Part shown: one piece after another, positions 16,177 to 24,622 of the stretch | Numbering within the stretch: the stretch's first letter is position 1 | How the letters are laid out: every line of letters starts with the position of its first letter | NCBI GenBank assembly: GCA_035574275.1 | Contig: DATLYY010000042.1 | Coordinates: forward strand, 1 to 64,000 | From: Verrucomicrobiia bacterium | GTDB lineage: Bacteria; Zixibacteria; MSB-5A5; DSPP01 | Reading direction: 5' to 3' | Length of the DNA: 64,000 bases | Position numbers and translations under genes: made by a program | The notes under the pieces: generated by a model | The model's input: the letters and a program-made list of their open reading frames with translations, nothing else | What the model was told of the DNA's origin: nothing | The model's database searches: none

Positions 16177-16958
16177 ACGGCTTCCTCTCCCAGATATGCC
16201 TCGATGACCTTGGGGTTTTTGCGGATTTCTTCCGGCTTCCCCTCGGCAATCGTCACCCCGTAGTCCAGAACCAGAATCCGCTCGCATATCCCCATCACCA
16301 CCTGCATGTCATGCTCGATGAGCAGAATGGTCAGCTTGAATTTATCCCGAATCCAGCGGATCAAATCCATCAGCTCGCGGCTCTCCTGCGGGTTCGCCCC
16401 CGCCGCCGGCTCGTCCAAAAGCAAAAGTTTTGGGTCGGTCGCCAAAGCCCTTGCAATCTCCAGCTTCCGCTGCTGGCCGTAGGGAAGACCGGCGGCCTTT
16501 TCCTTGCACAACGGTTTCAAGCCGAATAGCTCGAGCAGCGCCTCGATTTTTTCGTGCTGGCGGGCTTCCTCCTCCCGGTATTTTTTCCCCTTCCATACCG
16601 AACCGAAAAGGGAGGTTTGGTAATGCAGGTGGCAGGCGATTTTGACATTGTCCTCCACGGAGAGATTGCCGAAAAGCCGGATGTTCTGGAACGTGCGGGC
16701 CAGCCCGCAGGCGGTGATTTGATACGGCTTTTTCCCGTCCAGAACTTTGCCGCAAAAGCGGATTTCCCCCTCGGTCGGGCGGTACACGCCGGTAATTAGA
16801 TTGAAGACCGTGGTTTTTCCCGCGCCGTTGGGGCCGATAAGCCCCACCAGCTCGCCGGGGAGGAGTTTCAAATTAAAACTGTCGACCGCCTTCAGCCCGC
16901 CAAAGTTGATGGAGGCGCGGGCCAGTTCAAGCAGCGGTTCGCTGGAAGTCGGCGGCAT
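16173..16958 (-). CDS. livG: Branched-chain amino acid ABC transporter, ATP-binding protein LivG
   Basis: 261 residues. Walker A GPNGAGKTTVFNLITGVY, LivG-specific CGLARTFQNIRLF, signature-like LPYGQQRKLEIARAL, Walker B LLLLDEPAAGANP, switch His in LLIEHDMQVVM, and a C-terminal AYLGEE. It forms a heterodimer with LivF on the cytoplasmic face. The insertion between Walker A and the signature is typical of LivG. It is separated from livM by only seven bases and overlaps livF by four. Confidence 0.95.
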   Translation of the reverse strand: MPPTSSEPLLELARASINFGGLKAVDSFNLKLLPGELVGLIGPNGAGKTTVFNLITGVYRPTEGEIRFCGKVLDGKKPYQITACGLARTFQNIRLFGNLSVEDNVKIACHLHYQTSLFGSVWKGKKYREEEARQHEKIEALLELFGLKPLCKEKAAGLPYGQQRKLEIARALATDPKLLLLDEPAAGANPQESRELMDLIRWIRDKFKLTILLIEHDMQVVMGICERILVLDYGVTIAEGKPEEIRKNPKVIEAYLGEEAV

Positions 16959-16965
16959 CGGAAAT

Positions 16966-17955
16966 TTACGAAACGGGCTTTAGTTTTTTGAACGGCCACC
17001 AGCGGCGGAAATCGGGCTGCCAAGTACCAAATAGCCCCTGCGGGCGGGTGAGCATCAAAACAATCAAGGCCAGCGAATAAATGACCATCCGCCAGTCCTT
17101 CACCGGTCCCAGATAGCGCAAGGCCTCCGGCAGGAGCGTCAAAATTACGGCGGCAATCACCGAGCCGAATATGGAGCCCAGCCCGCCGACGATGATCATA
17201 ATTATGATTTCGAACGATTTTATGAACGTGAAGGAGTTGGGGTGCAAAAGCTGGAGGTAATGTCCGAATAGGCAGCCCGCGACGCCGGCGAAAAAAGCGC
17301 CGATGACGAAGGCGGTTACCTTGTAATAGGTGGTGTTGATTCCCATCGCCTCGGCGGCGATTTCATCCTCCCGCACGGAAAGGAAGGCCCGGCCGTGGGA
17401 GGAGTTGGTCAAACTGGTGACGGCGGCGATGGTCAAAGCGGTCAGGGAGATTAGCCAGAAGAGATTCGTGTAGGCCGGAATGCCGGAAAAGCCGCGCGCC
17501 CCCCCGATTGCCTCCACGTTCAAAATCAAAACCCGCACAATTTCCCCCATCCCAAGCGTTACAATGGCGAGATAATCCCCCCGCAGGCGGAGGGAGGGAA
17601 TGCCGACCAGAAGTCCGAGCAGGGCGGCGGAAAGCCCGCCCCCCAAAAGGGCGAGCAGAAAAACAAAATTCTTGGCCAAAACGGCGGGAAGAAAATCGAG
17701 TGCCAAAACAAGCTTCGGCCCCAGATAATAGGTTAAGGTTGCCGACGTGTAACCGCCGACCGCCATAAAGCCGGCGTGCCCCAGCGAAAACTGGCCGGTG
17801 GTGCCGTTGATCAGATTCAAACTCACGGCCAAAATGATGTTGATGCAGGAGAGGGTGAGGAGGTGGATGTAGTAGCTGTCGATCACTTCCGGCAGGAAGC
17901 GGTTGGCCAGAAGGATCAATACGAACAGGCCGATGAATGTTAGAAGCCGCTTCAA
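16966..17955 (-). CDS. livM: Branched-chain amino acid ABC transporter permease LivM
   Basis: 329 residues with 8-10 predicted membrane segments. Characteristic LivM stretches: LINGTTGQFSLGHAGFMAVGGYTSA, RLRGDYLAIVTLGMGEIVR (about residue 145), and IIVGGLGSIFGSVIAA. It forms the translocation path with LivH. ATG 17955 overlaps the livH stop by four bases. The C-terminus is basic and cytoplasmic (TWQPDFRRWWPFKKLKP). Confidence 0.95.
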   Translation of the reverse strand: MKRLLTFIGLFVLILLANRFLPEVIDSYYIHLLTLSCINIILAVSLNLINGTTGQFSLGHAGFMAVGGYTSATLTYYLGPKLVLALDFLPAVLAKNFVFLLALLGGGLSAALLGLLVGIPSLRLRGDYLAIVTLGMGEIVRVLILNVEAIGGARGFSGIPAYTNLFWLISLTALTIAAVTSLTNSSHGRAFLSVREDEIAAEAMGINTTYYKVTAFVIGAFFAGVAGCLFGHYLQLLHPNSFTFIKSFEIIIMIIVGGLGSIFGSVIAAVILTLLPEALRYLGPVKDWRMVIYSLALIVLMLTRPQGLFGTWQPDFRRWWPFKKLKPVS

Positions 17956-18854
17956 ACTTTTTCCCCCACCCGGCTTCCCAAGAGGCCGGTCGGCTTGACG
18001 AGAAGAATTACCACGAGCAGGGCGAAGGCGATGGCATCCCGCAGGGTGGATGAAATGTAGCCGGCGACCATTGTTTCCGAGACCCCCAGAATCATGGCCC
18101 CCAGAACGGCGCCGGGGATGTTGCCGATGCCGCCCAGAACGGCGGCCACGAAGGCCTTCAGCCCGGGCAAAAGCCCCATCAAGGGATCTATTTTAGGATA
18201 GGTCAAAGCGACCAAAATCCCCCCCGCCCCGGCCAGAGCGGAACCCAAAAGAAAGGTGAAGCTGATGACGTTATTGGTGTTTATCCCCATCAAGCTGGCG
18301 GCCTCCCGGTTGAACGCCACCGCGCGCATCGCCTTGCCAATGGTTGTTTTCATCACGATAAACCGCAAAAGGAGCATCAGGGCGATGGAGACCGTCAGAA
18401 TAATCACCGGCAGGTTGGAGACGACCAAGCTGGCGGATTCGTACAGCCGGCTTTCCGGAATCAGGGAGGGGAAAAACTTGGGGTCGGCGCCGAAAACCAG
18501 CTGCCCGCCGTTTTCCAGCAAAAGGGAGACGCCGATGGCGGTAATCAAAACCGTCAGGCGGGGGCGGGCGCGCAGGGGCTTGTAGGCGGCCCGCTCAATG
18601 ATAATCCCCACCAAGGCGCAGGCGGCCATGGCAAAAAAAAGGGTGGCAAAGAAGCCCAAGAGAGTCGGCTCCTGGGCGATTTTGGTCCAGCGGGAGAAGT
18701 AGTAGCCAAAAAAAGCCCCGAGCATAAAAACGTCGCCGTGGGCGAAATTGATCAACTGCAAAACCCCGTACACCATCGTGTAGCCGAGGGCAATCAGGGC
18801 GTAAATCGAGCCCCAGGAGACGCCGTTGACGAGCTGCTGGAGAAACTCCTGCAT
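17952..18854 (-). CDS. livH: Branched-chain amino acid ABC transporter permease LivH
   Basis: 300 residues, about eight membrane segments. Family signatures: NGVSWGSIYALIALGYTMVYGVLQLINFAHGD at the N-terminus, LMGINTNNVISFTFLLGSALAGAGGIL in the middle, and AAVLGGIGNIPGAVLGAMILG. It is the partner of LivM. It starts 10 bases after the binding-protein stop. Confidence 0.95.
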   Translation of the reverse strand: MQEFLQQLVNGVSWGSIYALIALGYTMVYGVLQLINFAHGDVFMLGAFFGYYFSRWTKIAQEPTLLGFFATLFFAMAACALVGIIIERAAYKPLRARPRLTVLITAIGVSLLLENGGQLVFGADPKFFPSLIPESRLYESASLVVSNLPVIILTVSIALMLLLRFIVMKTTIGKAMRAVAFNREAASLMGINTNNVISFTFLLGSALAGAGGILVALTYPKIDPLMGLLPGLKAFVAAVLGGIGNIPGAVLGAMILGVSETMVAGYISSTLRDAIAFALLVVILLVKPTGLLGSRVGEKV

Positions 18855-18864
18855 CCAAAAAAAG

Positions 18865-20001
18865 CTACGGGTTCACGGTAGCCGTGTACTCGTATTTCCC
18901 GCCTTCGGCGATTTTCAAAACCACGAGCGGCTTGCGAGCGTTGCGGGCGGAATCGATCGTGGTGGAACCGGCGACGCCGGGGAAATCCTTGGTCTGCGCC
19001 AAAGCATCCCGGATTTTGGCCCCTTCGGTGGAACCGGCCCGCTTGATGGCGTCGTAGAGAATATTCGCCGCGTCGTATCCCAAAACGGCCATGGCGTCCG
19101 GCACTTCGTTGTATTTAGCCTGATATTTCTTGATAAAATCCTGAATCACCGGGTTGGGGTCGTCGGCGGCGTAGTGGTTGGAAAAGTAGCAATCCTTAAG
19201 CGCATCCCCCGGCTTTTTAATGGTGGCGATTTCGGTCAGCTTGGGGGAGTCCCAGCCGTCCCCGCCCAGAAGCGGAATATTCAGCCCCAGTTCGCGGGCC
19301 TGGCGGGCGATCAGCCCCACTTCGGTATAGTATCCGGGAATGAAAATCGCCTCGGGCTTTTTTCCCTTAATCGAGGTCAGCTGGGCCTTGAAATCCTGAT
19401 CCCCTTCGAAGTAGGATTCCTCCGCCACGATTTGCCCCCCCAGTTTTTGAAACGTTTCGGCGAAATACTGGGCCAGCCCCACGGAGTAGTCGTTTTTGCT
19501 GTCCTTGAAAATGGCGGCTTTCTTCACCTTCAGGTTATCGAAGGCGAACTTGGCCATCGCCTCCCCCTGGAACGGGTCGATGAAGCAGACCCGGAAGATG
19601 TAATCGCCGATTTCGGTCACCTTGGGATTGGTGGAGGAGGGGGTGACCATCGGGATTTTGTTTTCCTGGCAGATCGGGGCGCCGGCCAAAGAGCGGCTGG
19701 AAGCCACTTCCCCCAGCACCGCCACGACCTTGTCCTGCGTCACCAGTTTCTTCACCGCGCTGGCGGCTTCTTCCGCCAGGGAGCGGTCGTCTTCCACAAT
19801 CACCTGCACTTTTTTCCCCAGCAAACCGCCCGCGGCGTTCAGTTCTTCCGTGGCCATGTCGATGCCGTTTTTGGTGGAAATGCCGAAGGTGGCCGTGCTA
19901 CCGGTGAGCCCGCCGAATTCGCCGATTTTGATGACGTCCTCTTTTTTGGCGCAGCCGGAAAGTGCGGCAAGAATCAATCCGAAAATCACCCATTTACGCA
20001 T
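18865..20001 (-). CDS. livK: Branched-chain amino acid ABC transporter, substrate-binding lipoprotein (LivJ/LivK type)
   Basis: 378 residues, first gene of the operon. The signal peptide ends in a lipobox LSGC (Cys17), so it should be a lipid-anchored periplasmic receptor. Type I periplasmic-binding fold: IKIGEFGGLTGSTATFGISTKNGIDMATEELNAAGG, EVASSRSLAGAPICQE, ITTTP-like VTPSSTNPKVT, and GYDAANILYDAIKRAG. The start has GGAGGAG eight bases upstream. Real substrate could be leucine-type amino acids or another small compound, as this family is broad. Confidence 0.93.
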   Translation of the reverse strand: MRKWVIFGLILAALSGCAKKEDVIKIGEFGGLTGSTATFGISTKNGIDMATEELNAAGGLLGKKVQVIVEDDRSLAEEAASAVKKLVTQDKVVAVLGEVASSRSLAGAPICQENKIPMVTPSSTNPKVTEIGDYIFRVCFIDPFQGEAMAKFAFDNLKVKKAAIFKDSKNDYSVGLAQYFAETFQKLGGQIVAEESYFEGDQDFKAQLTSIKGKKPEAIFIPGYYTEVGLIARQARELGLNIPLLGGDGWDSPKLTEIATIKKPGDALKDCYFSNHYAADDPNPVIQDFIKKYQAKYNEVPDAMAVLGYDAANILYDAIKRAGSTEGAKIRDALAQTKDFPGVAGSTTIDSARNARKPLVVLKIAEGGKYEYTATVNP

Positions 20002-20090
20002 CGTTTTTCTCCTCCATAGTGTGCAATCCTTCTTGAGTGCGTCAATTTGCGCCGACTTGACGGGATTGTCAAGCCGTTTATCTTGGCGGC

Positions 20091-20828
20091 GTGTTTCTGA
20101 ATCCCGCCGAAATTTTTTTCTGCCTGGCCGCCGCTTTGGCCACCCTGCTCGGAGGATTTTTGGTCACCGCGGCGGGGAAACGGTACCGGGGATCGGTGAA
20201 ATACTTCATGGCCGTCGGCGCGGGGTTTCTGCTCGCCCTGGTGTTCGCCGAAGTGGTTCCCAGCACCTACCGCATCCTCAAGGGGAATTTCGTCTGGTGG
20301 TTTTTGGGGGGGTATCTCGTAATCCATCTGGTCGAACGGGCCTGGGTTTCGCATTTCCATTTCGGCGAGGAGGTGCATCCGGAAAAAATCTGGCTGGCGG
20401 GGGCGCCGGCCTCCGCCGGGCTGGCGTTGCATTCTTTTTTTGACGGCGTTTCCATTGCCGCGGCCACGCAGACTTCGCTGGTTTTGGGGAGTTTGATGTT
20501 CGTGGCCATTTCGCTCCACAAGCTGCCGGAGGGGTTCACCGTCGCTTCCTTGAATTTGGCTGCGGGGCATTCCGAAAAGCGGGCCTTGGGGTGGGCGGGG
20601 ATTTTGGGACTGGCCACCCTGCTCGGGATGTTCGTTTCGGGTTTTCTTTATGAATTCCGAATCCCGCTCTTAGCTTTTTCAGGCGGGGTGGCGCTCTACG
20701 TCGCGGCTTCCGATCTGGTGCCGGAGGTGAACCGGGAGCCGGGGGCCAAAATTCCGATTCTGGTTTCCGTCGGGGTTCTTCTGTTTTACTTCACGGAGCG
20801 GCTTTTGCATCACTGGCTGGAGGGGTGA
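20091..20828 (+). CDS. ZIP-family divalent metal transporter
   Basis: 245 residues with about eight membrane helices. The metal-site helices are HSFFDGVSIAAA (helix IV, His and Asp) and SLHKLPEGFTVA (helix V, HxxPE), as in GufA/ZupT-like ZIPs that import zinc or related metals. A His-rich patch HFHFGEEVH is in the central loop. The start is GTG 20091. There is no Shine-Dalgarno, but TTGACG at 20057 and TATCTT at 20079-20084 (16-base spacer) would start transcription at about the GTG itself. It is divergent from the liv operon. Confidence 0.88.
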   Translation: MFLNPAEIFFCLAAALATLLGGFLVTAAGKRYRGSVKYFMAVGAGFLLALVFAEVVPSTYRILKGNFVWWFLGGYLVIHLVERAWVSHFHFGEEVHPEKIWLAGAPASAGLALHSFFDGVSIAAATQTSLVLGSLMFVAISLHKLPEGFTVASLNLAAGHSEKRALGWAGILGLATLLGMFVSGFLYEFRIPLLAFSGGVALYVAASDLVPEVNREPGAKIPILVSVGVLLFYFTERLLHHWLEG

Positions 20829-20838
20829 TGCTTTTTTA

Positions 20839-20882
20839 CCCCCTCCGGCCCTAAGGGCCTCGTCCCCCTTGTAAAGGGGGAC
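20839..20882. repeat. Two-hairpin intergenic repeat, copy 1
   Basis: ACCCCCTCCGGCCC, then AAGGGCCTCGTCCCCC and GTAAAGGGGGAC. Two adjacent hairpins: GGCCC/GGGCC and GTCCCCCTT/AAAGGGGGAC. A near-identical unit occurs at 24490-24536. Confidence 0.75.
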
Positions 20883-20915
20883 AAAAAAACAAAGCAAGAA
20901 TCGTTTGAGGGAATT

Positions 20916-22070
20916 TTGCTTAAAAACATAAAAGAAAAACTTTCCAAAAACGTCGTCGTTCTTGGGGTGGTCAGTTTTCTGAACGATCTTTCCTCGGACA
21001 TGGTGGTTCCCTTTCTGCCGGTTCTGTTCACGTCGGGATTGGGAGGGTCAACCGCTTTTTTGGGATTGGTGGAAGGGGTGGCCAAATCCTCCGCCAGCTT
21101 GCTGCAGCTTTTTTCCGGATATCTGTCGCAGGCGACCGGCAAACGGAAAAGTTTGGCGTTTGCCGGGTACTTTTTTTCCAGCGTTACCAAGCCGCTTTTC
21201 TTTTTTGCCGGAAGTCCCTTGGTCGGTTTTTTGATCCGGGTATGCGACCGGGCGGGGAAGGGGTTCCGCACGCCGCCAAGGGATGCTCTTTTGTCCGATT
21301 CCACCACTAAGGAGACCATCGGGCTGGCGTTCGGCTTCAACCGGGCAATGGATTCGGCCGGGGCGGTTCTGGGCCCCTTGATAGGGTTTGCCCTGCTTTC
21401 CTTGACCGCGATGGATTACCGCTGGCTGTTTTTGATTGCGGCGGTGCCGAGCGTTTTTTCGCTCTGGGCTTTGGGAGCAGGGGTCAAGGAAATACCTGGC
21501 ACCGTTTCTCCTGTGCGCGTAAAATTTTTCAGCACGCTCCCTTCGGGAAAGTTTCTTTTGTTTTTGGCCGCCGTTTTCCTTTTGTATCTGGGAACGCTGC
21601 CGGAGCTTCTGGTCATTCTACGGGCGCAGGAGCTGGGGGCGGCGACGGCAAACTTGCCTCTTTTTTGGGTTTTGTTCAACCTTTCCGGCTCGTTTTTCGC
21701 CGCACCGTTCGGGCATGCCTTTGACCGCATCCCCAAAAAGGTTCTGGTCGGCGGGTGGCTCGCTTATCTGGCTACGCTGGCGGGGTTCGGCGCATTGTCC
21801 AGGGAATTTCTGCCGTTCATGTTTTTGCTTTTCGGAATTTTCGACGCCGCCACGGACGGGCCGATGCGGGCGGCCGTCGTGCGCATTGTCCCCGCCGACC
21901 AGAGGGCTTCCGCTTTCGGCTGGTATCACGCCGTCCGCTCGGCGGCTTTTCTTCTGGCCGGGAGTTTAATCGGTTGGGGGTGGCAGAATTTTGGCGTGAC
22001 GGATACGTTTATGGCGGCCGGGGGGGTGACGGTTTTGGGGCTTTTGCTCCTTTTGAGAATTCGGCTTTGA
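20916..22070 (+). CDS. Major facilitator superfamily transporter
   Basis: 384 residues, 11-12 membrane helices. The loop 2-3 motif appears as SGYLSQATGKRKSL (degenerate GxxxDrxGRR), followed by RVCDRAGKGFRTPPRDALLSDST, which is typical of an uncharacterised MFS branch (COG0477-type, the YfkF/multidrug-like set). Substrate unknown. The start is TTG 20916, just after GAGGGAATTT; the next ATG is much further in and would delete helix 1. It is followed by a palindrome of the dispersed family. Confidence 0.85.
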   Translation: MLKNIKEKLSKNVVVLGVVSFLNDLSSDMVVPFLPVLFTSGLGGSTAFLGLVEGVAKSSASLLQLFSGYLSQATGKRKSLAFAGYFFSSVTKPLFFFAGSPLVGFLIRVCDRAGKGFRTPPRDALLSDSTTKETIGLAFGFNRAMDSAGAVLGPLIGFALLSLTAMDYRWLFLIAAVPSVFSLWALGAGVKEIPGTVSPVRVKFFSTLPSGKFLLFLAAVFLLYLGTLPELLVILRAQELGAATANLPLFWVLFNLSGSFFAAPFGHAFDRIPKKVLVGGWLAYLATLAGFGALSREFLPFMFLLFGIFDAATDGPMRAAVVRIVPADQRASAFGWYHAVRSAAFLLAGSLIGWGWQNFGVTDTFMAAGGVTVLGLLLLLRIRL

Positions 22071-22081
22071 CGTGAAGGAAT

Positions 22082-22099
22082 GGAGGTCTAAAGACCTCC
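22082..22099. repeat. Intergenic palindrome of the dispersed family
   Basis: GGAGGTCTAAAGACCTCC, a perfect palindrome apart from the central AA, flanked by AAT on the left and GCTACAC on the right. Its reverse complement lines up with the element at 11857 including the GTAGC flank. Confidence 0.8.
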
Positions 22100-22129
22100 G
22101 CTACACTCCTATTCATTCTGAAAAAAAGT

Positions 22130-22158
22130 TTGACAGCGGTATCGGGCGGGGTTATTTT
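22130..22158 (+). promoter_or_regulatory. Sigma-70-type promoter for the OMP gene
   Basis: TTGACA at 22130-22135 and TATTTT at 22153-22158 with a 17-base spacer. The leader to ATG 22206 would be about 40 bases and contains a strong GAGGAGG ribosome site. Confidence 0.65.
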
Positions 22159-22205
22159 GCCGCCGGTTTGGAAGACGGTGGAGACAAATTCATAGAGGAG
22201 GTCGA

Positions 22206-22859
22206 ATGAGAAAGTTATCCGCAATCGTTTTGGTTCTCCTGTTTGCCACAACCGCCCGGGCGCAGCTTTTGGGGCAGTTGACGGACGCGCGGGTGCAGGA
22301 GCAGGGGCACAGCCAGTTGGGCGGGTACGTGGGTATTTACAGCGACGACGTTTTATCCTTTTTCGGGCAGTGGCGGTACGGGTTTTCCAACGCGATTGAC
22401 GGGGGCGCGAAACTCGGGTTTGTCGATTTGAACGGCGGGGAATCGGGAATCGCAGCGGCCGGGGATGTGCGCTACCAACTGCTCCACCAAAGACCCCGCA
22501 GTCCCCAGCAGCCGGGCGACGCGGTCGATTTGTCGCTCGGAGGCGGGCTTGAATTCTACTTTGGCGACGTGATTTCCATTTTTTCCATCCAGTTCAACGG
22601 AATGGTGTCCCATCGTTTTGTTTCCGCCAACGGACGGGGAATAACCCCTTACGGCCGGGCGCAGATTCGTTTTGAGCGGGTAAGCGTGGATTTTGGACCT
22701 CCGTTCGGCGACCAGAGCGATACGGACGGGGAGTTCGGCATCAACGCGGGTGCCGAGTTTGAGTTCGCTCAACAGCTTTCGGCCGTGGGGGAACTGCAGC
22801 TCGATTCGAGCGAACTGGCGGATTTCGGGCTGCTTTTCGGCTTGAATTACCGGTTTTAA
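22206..22859 (+). CDS. Putative outer-membrane beta-barrel protein
   Basis: 217 residues, family not recognised. Signal peptide at 1-20 (ATTARAQ-LL). The mature part alternates aromatic and hydrophobic residues as beta-hairpins (GQWRYGFSNAIDGGAKLGFVDL, SLGGGLEFYFGDVISIFSIQFNGMVSHRF, GEFGINAGAEFEF), and the protein ends LLFGLNYRF with a terminal Phe, the usual signal for BAM insertion. Probably a small porin-like or structural barrel of 8-10 strands. GAGGAGG lies 5 bases before the ATG. It has its own promoter and a strong terminator. Confidence 0.7.
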   Translation: MRKLSAIVLVLLFATTARAQLLGQLTDARVQEQGHSQLGGYVGIYSDDVLSFFGQWRYGFSNAIDGGAKLGFVDLNGGESGIAAAGDVRYQLLHQRPRSPQQPGDAVDLSLGGGLEFYFGDVISIFSIQFNGMVSHRFVSANGRGITPYGRAQIRFERVSVDFGPPFGDQSDTDGEFGINAGAEFEFAQQLSAVGELQLDSSELADFGLLFGLNYRF

Positions 22860-22874
22860 GCAACCCTTTGCAAA

Positions 22875-22908
22875 AAATCCCCCCGGTTTCGGGGGGATTT
22901 TTTATTTT
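22875..22908 (+). terminator. Rho-independent terminator
   Basis: AAATCCCCCC (22875-22884), loop GGTTTC, GGGGGGATTT (22891-22900), then TTTATTTT. Confidence 0.92.
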
Positions 22909-22915
22909 GGCGCCG

Positions 22916-24490
22916 ATGCCTGAAAGAATTTTGGTCATTCGATTTTCCTCGCTGGGGGACGTGGTTCTGGCCGAGCCGGTTTTTCGGGCGCTGAAGCAGA
23001 AACATCCACGGGCGAAAATCGGCTTTGCCACGAAACGGGAGTATGCCGGCCTTTTTAAGGGACATTCCGCCATCGAAGCAATTTTTTCATTGGATAAAAG
23101 CTTTGAAAGCTTTGCGAACGAAGTGCGCGGATTTAATCCGGATTTGATAATCGATTTACACAAAAACCTCCGCTCGCGAAAACTGGCCGGGCAATTCCCA
23201 AACGTGCTAAAGCTCGCCTATCCAAAGGCGCGGTGGGAACGATTTTTGAAGGTTTTGACCAAATCCCGAAAGCCGGTGGCGCATACGATGGAGCGGTATT
23301 TGCAAACGGTCGGGGCTGATGGTGTTTCTTTCTTTCCGCAGTTACACTCATCTCAAACGGAAAGCCAACGACGTTTGATTGAGCCATCCAGCTTTACTAT
23401 CGGCTTTGGGCTCGGTGCAAAGTGGGAGACCAAGCGCTGGCCGGTGGAGCATTTTGCGCAATTGGCACAAAGAGTATCAAATTCGTTCCCAGTCAGCCGG
23501 TTCGTTTTGTTTGGTTCGGAGGAAGAATATGAGTTAGGGAGTGGATTCAAAAAACACTTTTCAGGGACACCCTCCACCGTTTTTGTTTTCGGCCAGCCGT
23601 TGGAGCGGGTGAAAAACTGCCTTTCCAAATTGGATTTGCTGGTCTCCAACGATTCCGGACTGATGCATCTGGGGGCCGCTTTGGGCGTTCCGACTTTGGG
23701 GCTTTTCGGGCCGACCCATCCGGTTCTGGGGTTTGCGCCGTTGGAGGAAAAATCGAAGGCGTTGACGCTCGATTTGTACTGCTCCCCCTGCAGCCTGCAT
23801 GGCAAGGTCCCTTGTTTTCGTTCGCGACGGTTTTGTCTGGAGGATTTGATGCCAGAAAAAGTTTTTTTGGAAGTGCAAGCCGTTCTGAAGTCCGTCAAGG
23901 CGAAACCGGTTCTGGAGCCGGCGCCGGCGGTTTTTCTGGATAGGGACGGCGTAATCATTCAGGAACGGAACTTCGATTACACAGCGGAGAATATCGAGAT
24001 TCTGCCGGGGGCCATCGAAGCGATAAAAAAGCTGAAGTCGGCCGGTTTCAAAACGGTCGTGGTTTCCAACCAGTCGGGTATAGGGCGGGGCCTGTTGACC
24101 GTTGACAGCGTCGACGCCGTGCATTCGGCGATACGGGAGAAGCTGAAGAAGGGAGGGGCGGAGATTGACCGGTTTTATTTTTGCCCGCACTGGCCGGAGG
24201 GAAGCGTAAAAAAATTCCGGAAGGAATGTGTTTGCCGCAAGCCGGAAACGGGAATGCTGGAGATGGCGGATTTGGAGCTGGGGATCGACTTTTCCCGTTC
24301 GTTCGTCATCGGCGACCGGGTTTCCGATTTGGAATTGGGGTGGAGAAAGGGGATGCGGTCGATTCTGGTCCTGACGGGGCAGGGGGGGAAGGCGAATGGG
24401 CAGCTGGGAACGGCAGGAGAGAGGCCGGTGGTCGTTAAAGCGAATATTTTGGAGGCGGCGGAGAATATCGTTGCGCCGCAAACTTTCTGA
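22916..24490 (+). CDS. Fusion: GT9 heptosyltransferase-like domain + GmhB-type heptose-bisphosphate phosphatase
   Basis: 524 residues in two parts. Residues ~1-335 are a glycosyltransferase family 9 (WaaC/WaaF-like) domain: ILVIRFSSLGDVVLAEPVF at the start, DLHKNLRSRK, GLGAKWETKRWP, and VSNDSGLMHLGAALGVPTLGLFGPT near its end. Residues ~345-515 are a HAD phosphatase like GmhB: FLDRDGVI (nucleophile), SNQSGIGRG, the zinc loop CPHWPEG..CVCRKPETGM, and IGDRVSDLE. GmhB removes the 7-phosphate of D-glycero-D-manno-heptose bisphosphate; GT9 enzymes add heptose to LPS core. Joining them in one chain couples precursor and transfer steps of one pathway. ATG 22916 is used, within 10 bases of the preceding terminator tail. 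Confidence 0.9.
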   Translation: MPERILVIRFSSLGDVVLAEPVFRALKQKHPRAKIGFATKREYAGLFKGHSAIEAIFSLDKSFESFANEVRGFNPDLIIDLHKNLRSRKLAGQFPNVLKLAYPKARWERFLKVLTKSRKPVAHTMERYLQTVGADGVSFFPQLHSSQTESQRRLIEPSSFTIGFGLGAKWETKRWPVEHFAQLAQRVSNSFPVSRFVLFGSEEEYELGSGFKKHFSGTPSTVFVFGQPLERVKNCLSKLDLLVSNDSGLMHLGAALGVPTLGLFGPTHPVLGFAPLEEKSKALTLDLYCSPCSLHGKVPCFRSRRFCLEDLMPEKVFLEVQAVLKSVKAKPVLEPAPAVFLDRDGVIIQERNFDYTAENIEILPGAIEAIKKLKSAGFKTVVVSNQSGIGRGLLTVDSVDAVHSAIREKLKKGGAEIDRFYFCPHWPEGSVKKFRKECVCRKPETGMLEMADLELGIDFSRSFVIGDRVSDLELGWRKGMRSILVLTGQGGKANGQLGTAGERPVVVKANILEAAENIVAPQTF

Positions 24491-24536
24491 CCCCCTCCGG
24501 CCCTTCGGGCCTCGTTCCCCTTCGTAAGAGGGACGG
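24490..24536. repeat. Two-hairpin intergenic repeat, copy 2
   Basis: Same unit as 20839-20882: ACCCCCTCCGGCCC, TTCGGGCCTCG, then a TTCCCC..AGAGGGA hairpin. It overlaps the stop of the GT9-GmhB gene. Differences fall mostly in loops. Confidence 0.75.
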
Positions 24537-24576
24537 GAAATTCGAACCTATGTTGCGGCTTTTGTTGGATGCGTAA

Positions 24577-24604
24577 TTGACAGAGCGAAATAGTTGATTA
24601 GATT
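24577..24604 (+). promoter_or_regulatory. Candidate promoter for the aminotransferase-ROK pair
   Basis: TTGACA at 24577-24582 and TAGATT at 24599-24604, 16-base spacer. The leader would be about 12 bases. Confidence 0.45.
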
Positions 24605-24622
24605 GAAAGAAATGAGGCGTCC

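Noticed and set aside
18826-20019. Open frame of about 400 codons antisense to the binding-lipoprotein gene
   Set aside because: The minus strand has a lipobox, a ribosome site and a complete family match in operon order; the plus frame has none.
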